Origin: Chondrosia reniformis
Taxonomy: Eukaryota > Porifera > Demospongiae > Chondrillida > Chondrillidae
Assembly (NCBI GenBank): GCA_947172415.1
Contig: OX359189.1
Location: 8,260,501 to 8,324,500, forward strand
Reading direction: 5' to 3'
Length of the DNA: 64,000 bases
Numbering within the stretch: the stretch's first letter is position 1; the number at the start of each line of letters is the position of its first letter. The position numbers and the translations under genes are program-made. The notes beneath the pieces were generated by a model. That model was not told where the DNA came from, searched no databases, and worked only from the letters and a program-made list of their open reading frames with translations. This document shows, in pieces, positions 1 to 11,114 of this stretch.

Positions 1-90
1 CCCAGTGGAGAAGAGAATGAGAAAACTCTTGTATCCTCATCCAAAGCTCTCACTAGATATAGGCCATTTACTCTCAGTAGATTTAGCATG
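1..90. repeat. Dispersed foldback-family fragment (family F1)
   Basis: The stretch with CCCAGTGGAGAAGAGAA, CTCTTGTATCCTCATCC and AAAGCTCTCACTAG recurs, in either orientation, near 2811-2960, 4385-4425, 22981-23546, 25745-25820, 33050-33240, 38515-38600 (and its two duplicates) and 53580-53735. It is a partial copy of the element seen complete at 22981-23546. Confidence 0.6.
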
Positions 91-283
91 TTCGAATAAG
101 TATGGAATAAACAAGGGGTATGTAGGTATACCTGTGGGATAGGTATGTATGTAGTAGATAGATGGGGTACGTATGTATACAGGGTACAAAAATGGTTATT
201 CATTCATAGCTATGTATAGTGGTATAGTGGTTTCTGCTGCTCAATCTACAATGCATGTGTGTGGTAGACCTGTATTGACTCAC

Positions 284-3200
284 TGTGAACTTTGTCTCTT
301 GACCCTTTCTCTTCATCTGAATACCTGTATCAACTGTTCTCTTCATAGCATCAAAGAGGCCCACTTTTAGGGCTTCAAGGACAGATGCACTAGAGAAACA
401 TACCATACCACAAATTTGTATATAGTACTTTTTGGGTCGGTTGTCCAGACCAGATGTTGCAATCGGTAATTGGTTAGCATTTGTGACTATCATTTGAACC
501 ACAGTTCCCACTAGAATGACCTTTTAATCGATTACCTAGTGCAACGTCCGGTCTGGACAACCGACCCAAAAAGTACTGTAATTATGCATGAATGCACACA
601 TGCACTAACTTATGAATTCTCTGTTTATGGCACATACACTTACCTCTTAGTCTTGCTTATCAGGTGGAGGTACGGATCCAGTAACAAGTCTAACACTTTA
701 GGAGTTAACTACACATATCAGAAATGTCTTATACATAGTAGCATGCACAATGCACTACTTATTGGCTAATATGCATAAATTATTTAAATTGTGCTTTCCT
801 AAAAAGGTATACAGTACATCCGTCAAGACTACTTTCAGCATGTAATGTGTATATAACAGGAGTAATAATTAAATAAAGTACTAAAGTACAAACCTCTTAT
901 GCTAACATGTCTACATACAGTACGTACATACAATAAGTAAAAGTAATGTAGTCTAAAGGAATACCTGAAAGTCTGCATTGACATATTGTACTTATAGGTA
1001 CCAAAACGTAAACACATTATTCAAGAAAATAAGGCTTATTATATACGTACACTGTGATCAGCTACAGCTTTAAGTTCCGGCATAAATACCTCACCTAGGT
1101 GGCACTGTATTCCATCTCTTACCTACATACATATGTATACAAATAATACAGTTTCATTTATCACACTGCAAAGTACCAAGAAGAGAAATGACACTTGATA
1201 ATGCTTCTATTCCAACTTATATGCAACTATTCAGCATTTAAATGGGCGCACTAAGGAACATCTTACTACAAGAGCAATATTCTTATGGGGTAAAACCCTA
1301 TAATTTTGCACTCATGTCCATAGGTACGTATTACCATAGATATTATCATTTGTGTTACAATATTGTCGTATACCCACTTCACCGGTAGGATTCAGTGGTC
1401 CCTCCATCAAGCAATCCCTCACATCTTCCAAAAGCCTAGACAATTAATACGTATTATATGTACAATGTCCAATTATATTAGTATTGGAAAAAAATTAAAA
1501 ATGTACACATTAAAATATATATTGTAGGTACGTACGTATAATTAGTACAGCTCTACAGCTAAGTCGGAGATTTCTAGTTTAACTACCCTCTTATTGTTAT
1601 ATTATGTTAACTATAACTGTAGAGCAGTATGAATTATACATATTATAGTAGAATTGTAACTGAGCCAATTACAATTATCTTTTGGGTGGCTCATATTTCG
1701 ACTTTTTGAGCATCTAAAGAAGCAGTTTAGTAAATCTTTTGTGATCAACAAATAATTTACCAAACAGTGTCTTTAGATATTAAAAGTTTAAAGATGAACC
1801 AACTAAAAGATACATATGAAAAATGTATAAAATTAACAGTATATAAGTTACAATCTAGACTGTTAAAATACTCACTTTGTATTCCACTTATGTTTCTTAA
1901 CAAATTCTAGTGTTCCTCTGAAATACTTCCTAAGTAACTGTATAAATTATAAATAAACATAATATATTGTATGGTTATACAGGTATGTACATCCTGTATA
2001 AATGCAGCAACAGAACTGACCATCATAAACTTGTCAAGTCTCAAGCGATCAATAAGTGTCCACTCTCTATAGATTGTAGTGTAAAACGCTTTCAGGAAAG
2101 CAACAGCTACATAATTAATATTTGGAGAATAAGAAAATGGCACCTCACTAGTGACAGTGACTAAGTCATGCAACCTCATTCATATACTAGGCAGATGCAT
2201 AGCATTGAGGGGGCGAGCCTGAGCGAGGTCGGGGTGTGGCAGATATTTGCTAGGTTCCGAGGGAGGCCTGTTACGTCGCAAATCTAGAACAACAATTAAA
2301 TGCATGATATTCATCGGGCAATAATTGTATTCACGACAAAAGGGCACCTGCACGATGTACATTGTGCAATAGCGATAGATAGACATATATAAACACACAA
2401 AATCAAAATTGCCATTCATCACATAAGTGTGGGGCGAGCTTAGGCTTGCCCCAATAAGAAATATAAATTTAATAATCTAAAGCAATCCCTTAAAATTACA
2501 ATGACACATGACAAGACAATACTGTCTATCATTTGGTATGGGAAGGACAAATGCCACCTTACTTGTCTTACTTAATGAACTGCACCTAAAACTATCAAGG
2601 GCTACCCATGAAACCTCCAAATATATGGGATCTTCATATTCCTTACAAGCAAGCTACCAGCTTACCAGGGCATGTGCAAGTAATTTATCACCCACCTTGA
2701 TCTAGTGTGTGAAAGTCGTCCAATAGTGTTACCATTCTATCTGCCACGTCCTCCTAAATGACCATATTTGGAAGTCAATCTCATCTACCATAATTTGTAA
2801 ATGAGTAATCATTTTCCTACATACTTAAAAGTGTATAGGAAAACTAGCTACGAGGATACCAGAGTCTTCTCTTTATTATTCTGATCCACTGGGTCAAACA
2901 GCTGTTTCTGAGAATTTCTATCTTCATCAGTGACCCTTAAGGTCTTTCTGAAAGATCTCAGGATCCTTCATGCACACTTATAAGCTCTAACCAGACAGCA
3001 TGTAATACACAGTCTCCAGGTCTACCTACTTGCACTAAAGGTTTGTCCGCCATCCACATGCAGAAGTACAGACCTTTCCATAATTTCAATAATTCCAACT
3101 CTTCAAAGTCTAACACGTTTGAGGTATAAGAAAGCCAATATAAGTCTCTATAAGTATTAAGAAATTGCAATCACAACTTACGTACCAGCGCTCTTTGATC

Positions 3201-3339
3201 GGATAGAGATGTATTTTTTTAGGTTCTTCAGAGCGCTATTTCTGACTTTAACTTCATTGGCAGCTAATTTCTTTGCAAACTTTTTCGCCGGGTCTGATTG
3301 ATCAGGAGCTCGTGCTAACGCTGGAGTAGAGGAAGCCAT
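284..3339 (-). CDS. RRP1: RRP1/Nop52 ribosomal RNA processing protein, 5' part (gene continues past left edge)
   Basis: RRP1 is a nucleolar protein needed for pre-rRNA processing in large-subunit biogenesis. Nine exons can be read on the minus strand: 3339-3186, 3109-3030, 2753-2696, 2106-2021, 1937-1876, 1435-1383, 1094-1053, 689-644 and 389-284. All have GT-AG borders and the phase closes throughout (229 codons). Family landmarks in order are [84 protein letters not shown] and [13 protein letters not shown], all matching the Nop52 domain. Exons 1-5 and 8-9 are secure. The exon 6/7 borders (around 1380 and 1094) are less sure and may miss a few residues. The start is the ATG at 3339, only 72 bp from the divergent DPAGT1 start. 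The C-terminal tail lies outside the window. Introns hold several short inverted-repeat elements. Confidence 0.85.
424..577. mobile_element. Short terminal-inverted-repeat element (MITE) in an RRP1 intron
   Basis: The outer 28 bases form an inverted repeat: AGTACTTTTTGGGTCGGTTG reads inward from 424, and its exact complement ends at 577. Similarity between the arms continues imperfectly to about 45 bp. The element is 154 bp long, has no coding capacity and lies between RRP1 exons 8 and 9. A diverged relative sits at 24621-24764. Confidence 0.75.
2208..2452. mobile_element. Putative MITE in RRP1 intron 3
   Basis: GGGGCGAGCCTGAGC near the left end pairs imperfectly with GCTTAGGCTTGCCCC at the right end, giving an element of about 245 bp. 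There is no ORF and no clear target duplication, so this is a weak call. Confidence 0.35.
2811..2960. repeat. F1 foldback-family fragment in RRP1 intron 2
   Basis: Contains the F1 signature CCACTGGGTCAAACAGCTGT followed by TTTCTGAGAATTTC and CATCAGTGACCC, matching 23127-23180 and the reverse complement of 33080-33140. It has no coding capacity. Confidence 0.6.
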
Positions 3340-3411
3340 TTTGATTTAAAGTTAACGTAAACGTAACGCGTTCTCATTAACGCAGCAAGAGTGTCTGCTG
3401 GGAAGTGAGCG
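3340..3411. promoter_or_regulatory. Divergent RRP1/DPAGT1 promoter
   Basis: Only 72 bp separate the start codons of RRP1 (minus) and DPAGT1 (plus), so both must share a compact bidirectional promoter or start inside each other's 5' regions. I see no TATA box; the spacer has AACGTAAACGTAACGCG. Promoter function is inferred from the gene arrangement. Confidence 0.6.
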
Positions 3412-6400
3412 ATGTTGGTTTCCCTGGTTGTTGTCCTAATCCTGTCCGTTGTCGGATATTTCTTGGGAGATGCTATTATCAAAGACATGCAAGGGCTCTT
3501 CATAAAGGCGGGACTCTTTGGGAAAGATTTGAACAAGAAGGAGGAAACCAAAATGTAAGACAATTAAATTAGCTTATTTATGCATTGCACTATAAGCACT
3601 TTTCACAAAGCAACTGCTGGTACAGTTTATATTTTATATACATACCTGCTGCATACGAATATTCAAGGTATATGTATCATTATCATGAGATCATCTATAA
3701 TACATGAATGGACAGACTGTTGATAGAGGGTGGAATAGCAAAACAGGGAGAAAGGGAAAGTCCCCTTATCCTTATACTTGCAATATATGGACATTACTTG
3801 GTAAACTGTTACCAAGTTGGTTCTCATTTCTTCACTTCAGACCGGAGTCTCTTGGAGTTGTGTGCGGTGCTGTCTATTTGACCATCATGTTTATATGTAT
3901 TCCATTCCCATTTGTTGACAACCTTCTGGATCCACACTTCAACCACCTCGGATACCTCCAGTACTTCTGTTCGGCGCTGCTGAGTATCTGTTGCATGATT
4001 TTCTTTGGGTTTGCTGACGATGTCCTGAACCTCAGGTGGCGACACAAACTGACACTCCCAACAATGGCCTCCCTCCCCCTTCTGATGATCTACTTTGTGA
4101 GTGGCGGTTCTACGACAGTGGTCCTTCCATTGCCCCTGAGACCACTGCTTGGACAGACACTCTACATTGGTAAGCATGTCTGAAAATGTACATACATGCA
4201 GTGTCCAAGTAGAGGAGGAGGAGAAAAATCTTGCGTTTTTCCGTTAACACTTGCGTAATCTATATACCTACCATATATATTTGTTCCCTTTATAATATAG
4301 TTATACTATGGTTTAGTAGTTCATAGTAAAATAATATATATTAGCACTTGCAACATTCACACTACTAGGACTCCCTTGTGGAACATGTACGTATCCTCAT
4401 CCAAAGCTCTCACTAGGCTTAGTTCTCTATATATTTATACATTATGACATGACAGTATCTATACATTTCCATACCATACTAGTACAGTACATAATATAAG
4501 TATAAATTCTGAATTTTGATAGCCTCAGAACTAGTAATTCAAAGTGTGAATGTGTCTCTATTGCTATAGTTGCTTATTTATACTAATTTGCATTGCATAG
4601 GAATCCTGTATTATATCTATATGGGCATGCTGGCTGTATTCTGTACAAACAGTATCAATATCCTAGCCGGGATCAATGGCGTGGAGGTGGGGCAATCCAT
4701 TGTCATAGCAACCTCAGTGCTGCTATACCTGATGATTGAGCTGGTCCGGCAGACTTGCTGCTTTGAGCAGTACATCATGTCTGCCTGCATCATAATGCCA
4801 TTCATTGCTGTTGCCATGGCACTATATAAGCACAACAGGTCAGCACTCCTAATATGGTATCCTAATGTTGTAAAACCTAATGTATACGATGGTGTACGTA
4901 TATGTATAAAGTGTATGAACAAGGATTGCTACCGAGTGCTACTGATGAGGAGTGGTATTCTCCGAAAAGGCCTTATAGCACAGTGGTAAACTTGAGTTTT
5001 ATGACGATTTTTACTTTAATTTGTATAAAGTGTGTTTGGGTTACTTTTGATGTATTATAGTCTGTTTCTCATTATAGTCAAGTGTTCCACTTTAGATCCT
5101 AATTTTAATGTTTTTTTTCTTCTACAAATACTTTATAATCACCTTACCTTGTACATGTATGTATAGTCATCATAATAATAGCTTATGGTTTATTCTCAGT
5201 CTGGGGTAGTATAGGATATGGTATAATAGATGGTCACAATAGTTATACACAATATTACAGTGTATGTCACAATAGTTTAGCATACTCACTTTTCCCAACC
5301 CCCCTCTCTCTCAATCTTTACACACTTTTCTTATGTATTTCACAACCTCTCTCTCAATCTTTACACACTTTTCTTATGTATTTCACAACCCCTCTCTCAA
5401 TCTTCACACACTTTTCTTATGTATTTCACAACCTCTCTCTCAATCTTTACACACTTTTCTTATGTATTTCACAACCCCTCTCTCAATCTTCACACACTTT
5501 TCTTATGTATTTCACAACCTCTCTCTCAATCTTTACACACTTTTCTTATGTATTTCACAACCCCTCTCTCAATCTTCACACACTTTTCTTATGTATTTCA
5601 CAACCCCTCTCTCAATCTTCACACACTTTTCTTATGTATTTCACAACCCCTCTCTCTCTCAATCTACCTTCTTCTCCTTTGTAGGTATCCATCTAAAGTG
5701 TTTGTTGGAGATACTTTCTGTTACTTTGCTGGAATGACGTTTGCTGTTTCTGGTATCCTAGGTCACTTTAGCAAGACCCTTTTGCTCTTCTTCATTCCGC
5801 AAGTGTTAAACTTTATCTACTCCACACCACAACTATTTGGGTTGATGCCATGCCCAAGACATCGACTACCCAAGTGCGTAGGTACCTACCTATATTCAAC
5901 ATGTTATACTGTAGAACCTTGTATGTGGTCACCCGAACAGAGCTGAACTGAATTATGGTAGGGCTAATCAATAATCAGGTCTTGGTAAAAATTGTACATA
6001 CAGTGGGTCTTACATACATAGGGCTTTCTATAATGTAACCACTATGCCTATTAAGGCAGTTTAGCTGGCCCCAAGCCAACCACATTAGACGGATTTCACT
6101 GTAATACAATAGGTCAGTCAGAATAGTGTCATCATCTGATTGGCTAGTTCTTTAAGCTGCCAATGCAAAGATGTGATTGGCTAGTTCTTTAAGCTGCCAA
6201 TGCACTGATGTGATTGGCTAGTTCTTTAAGCTGCCAATGCAATGATGTGATTGGCTAGTTCTTTAAGCTGCCAATGCAATGATGTGATTGGCTAGTTCTT
6301 TAAGCTGCCAATGCAATGATGTGATTGGCTAGTTCTTTAAGCTGCCAATGCAATGATGTGATTGGCTAGTTCTTTAAGCTACCAATGCAATGATGTGATT

Positions 6401-7114
6401 GGCTAGTTCTATGTGTCCTTTGTTTACATAGCAGGGTCCTCTGAAGTTAGATTATTTATTTTTGAGCATCATCGAATGCACCAAATTTGATTCTTAGATT
6501 GAACCGGACTACGGGACTCTTGGAAATGAGCAGAGCCACCTTTAAGACATCTGATCTACCTACACTTGGGCAACTAGTCTTTAAACTGTTTGTTTTGCTC
6601 AAACTGATTGACGTGGAGGAGAAGGAGAATGGAGAGGTCTCCATCAACAATCTGACAATCATCAACTTTGTGCTAAAGATAGTCGGGCCGACACACGAGG
6701 CTACATTAACACACTACATCATTTTAACACAGGTAGGTAGATTGGACTGAAAGTTTAACTAAAGGGAGCATGTTACTGGGCGACACAAAGAATATGTGAC
6801 ACTTAAAGATACAAGTGAAGGACTGTAGATAGCACTAGTTGTTGAAATATATGAGCATATAAGACTATGTATGAATTTATAAGCAACTTTTATTTTATAC
6901 ATTTGCCCGCCGCCCCTTGTGTATTTGCAGACCAGATAGCAGGTCTACATATCAGAGAGCTTATCTGATATTCTACATGTGGCCTGGTATATACGTAGTC
7001 ATACTATACGCTGACTGCATTATGATCTCTCCTCTACAGGTACTGAGCAGTGTCTTGGCCTTTGCCATCAGGTATGGATTGTCTTATCTTTTCTACCTCC
7101 CTTCACTTGAATGA
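3412..7114 (+). CDS. DPAGT1: UDP-GlcNAc:dolichyl-phosphate GlcNAc-1-phosphotransferase
   Basis: DPAGT1/ALG7 catalyses the first step of N-glycan assembly, moving GlcNAc-1-phosphate from UDP-GlcNAc to dolichyl phosphate in the ER membrane. Six exons, 3412-3554, 3841-4169, 4601-4838, 5685-5873, 6498-6732 and 7040-7114, give 402 residues; the human protein has about 408. Diagnostic motifs include [15 protein letters not shown] (catalytic Asp pair), [36 protein letters not shown] and PCPRHRLPK. The protein is strongly hydrophobic with several membrane helices, as expected for this family. All intron phases close and the frame ends at TGA 7112-7114. Intron 4 is largely a 43-bp minisatellite; intron 5 holds a MITE and a 37-bp minisatellite. 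No disabling change was seen, so it should be functional. Confidence 0.96.
4385..4425. repeat. Short F1 fragment in DPAGT1 intron 2
   Basis: GTATCCTCATCCAAAGCTCT followed by CACTAGGCTTAGTTC matches positions 30-60 of the window and 38570-38595. Only about 40 bp. Confidence 0.5.
5298..5670 (+). repeat. 43-bp minisatellite in DPAGT1 intron 4
   Basis: About 8.5 units of 43 bp, pyrimidine-rich on the sense strand (core TTTTCTTATGTATTTCACAA). Two variants alternate over much of the array (CTCTCTCTCAATCTTTAC and CCCTCTCTCAATCTTCAC), giving an 86-bp higher-order period. The array stops about 15 bp before the exon 5 acceptor at 5684 and its sense strand contains no AG. Overlapping open frames here are a by-product of the repeat. 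Confidence 0.95.
5906..6103. mobile_element. Pogo/Tigger-like MITE in DPAGT1 intron 5
   Basis: The ends form a diverged inverted repeat: TACTGTAGAACCTTGTATGT at the left and CACATTAGACGGATTTCACT-GTA at the right, flanked by TA. The CAGTagAAyC style of terminus is typical of pogo/Tigger-derived MITEs; the family name is from memory. It has no ORF. Confidence 0.5.
6138..6412. repeat. 37-bp minisatellite in DPAGT1 intron 5
   Basis: About 7.4 tandem copies of a 37-bp unit containing GATTGGCTAGTTCTTTAAG then CTGCCAATGCAATGATGT, nearly identical between copies. Each unit carries both ATTGG (inverted CCAAT) and CCAAT. Unlike the other arrays it has no pyrimidine bias. Confidence 0.95.
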
Positions 7115-7194
7115 CCTTTCACCTTTCAATATTTTTATATTTGACCATATATATACTTGTTCACCGTGAATGGAAGCGCTAAATTCGGTAGTCT

Positions 7195-7204
7195 GTCACG
7201 TGAC
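7195..7204. promoter_or_regulatory. Perfect palindromic E-box GTCACGTGAC (CLEAR-type) before SLC2A13 copy A
   Basis: GTCACGTGAC is the consensus of the CLEAR/M-box element bound by MiT/TFE factors that control lysosomal and endosomal genes. It lies 17 bp before the ATG at 7221, between that ATG and an in-frame ATG at 7170. Use as a binding site is inferred. Confidence 0.4.
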
Positions 7205-7220
7205 CAGTGGTATATTATAT

Positions 7221-10200
7221 ATGGCGTCTAGTGATTCACAGCTAAATGAACAATTGCAATCTATATCTGACGAAGAATCTCAGAGAGGTCCTAATTCGAT
7301 TGGAGATGAAGAAACCGCTCTAATTCGCGCCATGCCAACAAAGGATTCAATATGCCTCAAGAGAAACGTGTTTTTAATTGCTTTGACGTTGTTTTCAGCT
7401 ATCGGAGGTTTTCTGTTTGGATACGACACTGGAGTAGTGACAGGGGCGATGCTATTGATAGACGACCAGTTCAATTTGAGTCACTTTTGGCACGAACTCA
7501 TAGTCAGCTCCACATTAGCAGCCGCTGCTGTAGCATCCATTTTTGGTATTCTCATTGCCGACCTGTTTGGGCGGAAACCAAGTCTACTATTGTCCGCCCT
7601 CGTCTTCACGGCTGGTGCGGTGGTCCTGGGGGCATCTCCAAATAAGGAAGTGTTGTTGGTTGGCCGAATTATTGTGGGGTTCGGGATAGGTGAGTCTGAT
7701 CATAGATATACGACTCCTTAATTATAGTGTGATGTACAGTTAATAAATATGATATAATCTTGTGTATGCAGGTCTTGCTTCTATGTCTGTTCCGATGTAC
7801 ATTGCTGAGTCAGCACCTGCTCACATGAGAGGCAAACTTGTTGTACTCAACTTGATGTTTATAACCGGAGGTCAATTTGTAGCTACCTTGATTGATGGAT
7901 CTTTCAGTGCTGTTAACGAAGGATGGAGGTAAAATTGTACATCTTATTTTTGACATTATGCAAAGTGAAAAGTTTCAGTTGTCTACCAGTGTTGATTATA
8001 ATTGAAAGTTTATAAAAAATCTCCTCTGTGTATTTTTCTCTCCTCTTCTACTGGTCCAACCCTCTCTTGCTCTCCCACATCTCTTTCTCTCCTCTTCTAC
8101 TGGTCCAACCCTCTCTTGCTCTCCCACATCTCTTTCTCTCCTCTTCTACTGGTCCAACCCTCTCTTGCTCTCCCACATCTCTTTCTCTCCTCTTCTACTG
8201 GTCCAACCCTCTCTTGCTCTCCCACATCTCTTTCTCTCCTCTTCTACTGGTCCAACCCTCTCTTGCTCTCCCACATCTCTTTCTCTCCTCTTCTACTGGT
8301 CCAACCCTCTCTTGCTCTCCCACATCTCTTTCTCTCCTCTTCTACTGGTCCAACCCTCTCTTGCTCTCCCACATCTCTTTCTTCCTCTTCTACTGGTCCA
8401 ACCCTCTCTTGCTCTCCCACATCTCTTTCTTCCTCTTCTACTGGTCCAACCCTCTCTTGCTCTCCCACATCTCTTTCTCTCCTCTTCTACTGGTCCAACC
8501 CTCTCTTGCTCTCCCACATCTCTTTCTCTCCTCTTCTACTGGTCCAACCCTCTCTTGCTCTCCCACATCTCTTTCTTCCTCTTCTACTGGTCCAACCCTC
8601 TCTTGCTCTCCCACATCTCTTTCTCTCCTCTTCTACTGGTCCAACCCTCTCTTGCTCTCCCACATCTCTTTCTCTCCTCTTCTACTGGTCCAACCCTCTC
8701 TTGCTCTCCCACATCTCTTTCTTCCTCTTCTACTTCTAATCCACATGCTCTAATCATTTCCCTCCCCTTGCTACAGGTATATGCTGGCATTAGCTGGTGT
8801 ACCATCAGTCATCATGTTTGTGGGAATGTTGTTTATGCCCGAGACACCAAGATGGCTGATCTACCATAAGAAACCTCAGAAGGCCAAGAAGTCACTAGCT
8901 AAAGTACTTAGAAAAGATGCAGTTGATGAAATATTTCAAACAATTGTAGAAGATTATGAGGAATACTGCAAAACTAAAATGAGTAAGACCCTCAAATTAA
9001 ATACTAGCTCCATTTCTGTTACCATACTCACATTTGCAATATCAAAGGTGAAGAAATTACTGATTTTTTGGAATTTTTGTTCAACAGTGTTAATGATTCA
9101 CAAATTCTTCCAGCTACTGTTTATTTTTTGTCTATAGGCTTCATTGCTCTTTTGCAGAAGTTATGTACAACTCGCACTGTACTTTTGGCTCTTATAGTAG
9201 GTTGCAGCCTTCAAATGTTTCAACAGTTAAGCGGTATAAACACCATCATGTGAGTCTGAATGTTTTTCTGTGTGCTTTATTCTGTCTCTTAATTAACTCT
9301 ATATGTAAATAGTTCCAAAGGCTCTTATAACCTAAGTGTATTTGGTATAATAGTTTCAGAATCTCCTTAGAGCTCCCTCTAGAAAACCAGTTGCCTCCAT
9401 TAGTACACTATCATCACTTATACCTGATTCTATGGCATTAACGATAAAGAGATGTGTCTTTTTTGTCCTCAAGATAGTCTCCATCAGTTATGAGTTTAAT
9501 CTCTTTCATTAGGTATTACAGTGGTAATGTCATCAAGCTAGCTGGATTCCCCAATTCCCAAGCTATTTGGCTTGCCTGTATTCCAAGCTTTGGTAATTTC
9601 ATATTTACCCTAATAGGAGAGTTCCTGATTGATCGTGTTGGTCGAAGAAAGCTACTATTTGCCAGTCTTGCTGGAACTATTGTAGCTCTGTTATTCCTTG
9701 CAGGAGTATTTACCTTTCTGAATGAACGTTCTCCCACTTCTAGTTCTCCATATGGAAATGGAACCTGCTCGTTTTCTCACTGTCTCTTTTGTGTTGCAGC
9801 ACAAGGTTGTGGTTTTTGTGCTGATAAGAATTCCTCAGAGTGGCTTAATGGGGTCTGTACTTTGGGAGTTAAAGACTATAGCTTTTACAGATCTGATAAC
9901 CATACACAATGTAGTCCTCTCAATATGTCCAGTTCTTCTGATCCCACAAGTGCCTGGTTCTTTGATTCTTGTCCAAAAGATCCTCTCTCATTTTTAGCTG
10001 TTGTGGGAATGTTTCTCTACTTGGTGTTTTTTGCTCCGGGAATGGGCCCAGTCCCCTGGGCCATCAATTCTGAGATTTACCCAACTTGGGCAAGAAGCTT
10101 TGGTCTTGGAATGTCTTCTTTTGTTAACTGGACTTTTAATCTCATAGTGTCTTTTTCGTTTCTCAGTCTTGGAGATGCAGTAGGACCTGCCTTTTCCTTT

Positions 10201-10410
10201 GTGATAATTGCTGGTTTTGCTGTAACAGGCTTTGTCTTCCTCTTCTTAATGGTACCAGAGACAAAAGGAAAGAAATTGGAGGAAATTGAGTCACTCCTTA
10301 AGAAGCCATACTTTCTTACATGGTGCTCTAGACCAGCTAAAACTATGTTAAATATAAATACTACTAAAGAAAAGAATGAAGATGGGAAGAGATTACTGAA
10401 TGAGGAATGA
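7221..10410 (+). CDS. SLC2A13: SLC2A13-like proton/myo-inositol (sugar) transporter, copy A
   Basis: Major-facilitator sugar transporter of the HMIT (SLC2A13) type, expected to move myo-inositol with protons across plasma or endosomal membranes. Exons 7221-7689, 7772-7928, 8777-8982, 9138-9249 and 9513-10410 give 613 residues. Motifs seen: GFLFGYDTGVVTGAM in TM1 with the proton-coupling-type Asp, ADLFGRK, PETPRWL, the classic helix 7 MFQQLSGINTIMYYSGN, DRVGRRK, GMGPVPWAINSEIYP and VPETKGKKLEEIESL. A Cys-rich, N-glycosylatable loop (CSFSHCLFCVAAQGCGFC) before the last helices is the HMIT hallmark. The C-terminus carries an acidic dileucine signal (DGKRLL). An in-frame ATG at 7170 would add 17 residues; 7221 is preferred because it gives the length of copies B and C and leaves the E-box upstream. 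Of the three copies it has the most canonical substrate site. Confidence 0.93.
8040..8738 (+). repeat. 49-bp minisatellite in SLC2A13-A intron 2
   Basis: About 14 copies of a 49-bp unit (some 46 bp, lacking CTC) built of CTCTTCTACTGGTCCAACCC and TCTCTTGCTCTCCCACATCT. The sense strand is almost pure pyrimidine with no AG inside the array, which ends about 40 bp before the exon 3 acceptor at 8776. The long open frames over it on both strands are repeat artefacts. Confidence 0.96.
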
Positions 10411-11114
10411 AATGTGAAGTTTATGAAAATTTAAATGCTCACCCTGTGCAGAGTTGCATAATAGAACTAAACCACCATTTTGTTTGAATTCATTATTGTA
10501 GATTTTTATTTTTTTTATTCATTTAAGTTTCAAATGACCGAATTTCAATTAAACCAAAGTGCATTAGATGCTCAAGAGAGATGGAAAGACAAACCCTTCC
10601 ATAGATATAAATTTGACATATTATTATAATATATGTAAAGTTTATATTGAATGATAGACAAAATACTAAGTATACGTATAGTACGTTACGGTGTTGTCAC
10701 AATGTATAGTGTATCGTAAAGATATAGAGATTGCCTATAAATAGTAATGCATGTACATGTCTTCCTCTTAAGGTTACCTAATTAGCAACCATTAGCTAAC
10801 CATAATATTAAAGGTCAGTTATATACGTGTACATATAGAACTTCGTATTGCGCAACCCACATGCTACTAGATCTATGTATACAAGTTGCCAACGAGATTG
10901 GAATCATATCAAACTGTTACGTATACATGACCAGACATAGTCCAATGCAGTTGTGTTGGCAATAGGCCTGTGTGGACGCGGACTGGGCCTTATTCAACGC
11001 AGAGAAGTAAGTCGTTTTTAATATTTCGAAGAATGGATTCGATATTTAAAGTTACGACCCGGCTAACAATATTCCTATCTCTTGTTTCGTACTTACACAA
11101 ATAGGATACACGAA
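10411..11114. other. Intergenic region and 5' leader of SLC2A13 copy B
   Basis: This spans the 3' flank of copy A and the promoter of copy B. The last 300 bp or so resemble the region before copy C (TTGCGCAAC, GTGTTGGCAATA), so the promoter was duplicated with the gene. A likely untranslated exon ends at GAGAA|GTAAGTC near 11008, with an acceptor CACAAATAG just before 11105. No other gene was seen. Confidence 0.5.

Noticed and set aside
3824-4177. 117-codon minus-strand frame opposite DPAGT1 exon 2
   Set aside because: Shadow of a conserved exon on the other strand.
5333-5946. 134-175 codon plus-strand frames in DPAGT1 intron 4
   Set aside because: They are translation of the 43-bp minisatellite in different frames; the true exon starts at 5685 in one of them.
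6138-6412. CRISPR array
   Set aside because: Units are contiguous 37-bp tandem copies with no unique spacers, inside an animal intron.
8028-8869. Three overlapping 234-245 codon open frames (plus) and purine-strand frames (minus) at 8000-8870
   Set aside because: They arise from a 49-bp repeat lacking stop codons, inside intron 2 of transporter A; composition is repetitive and the real exon starts at 8777.
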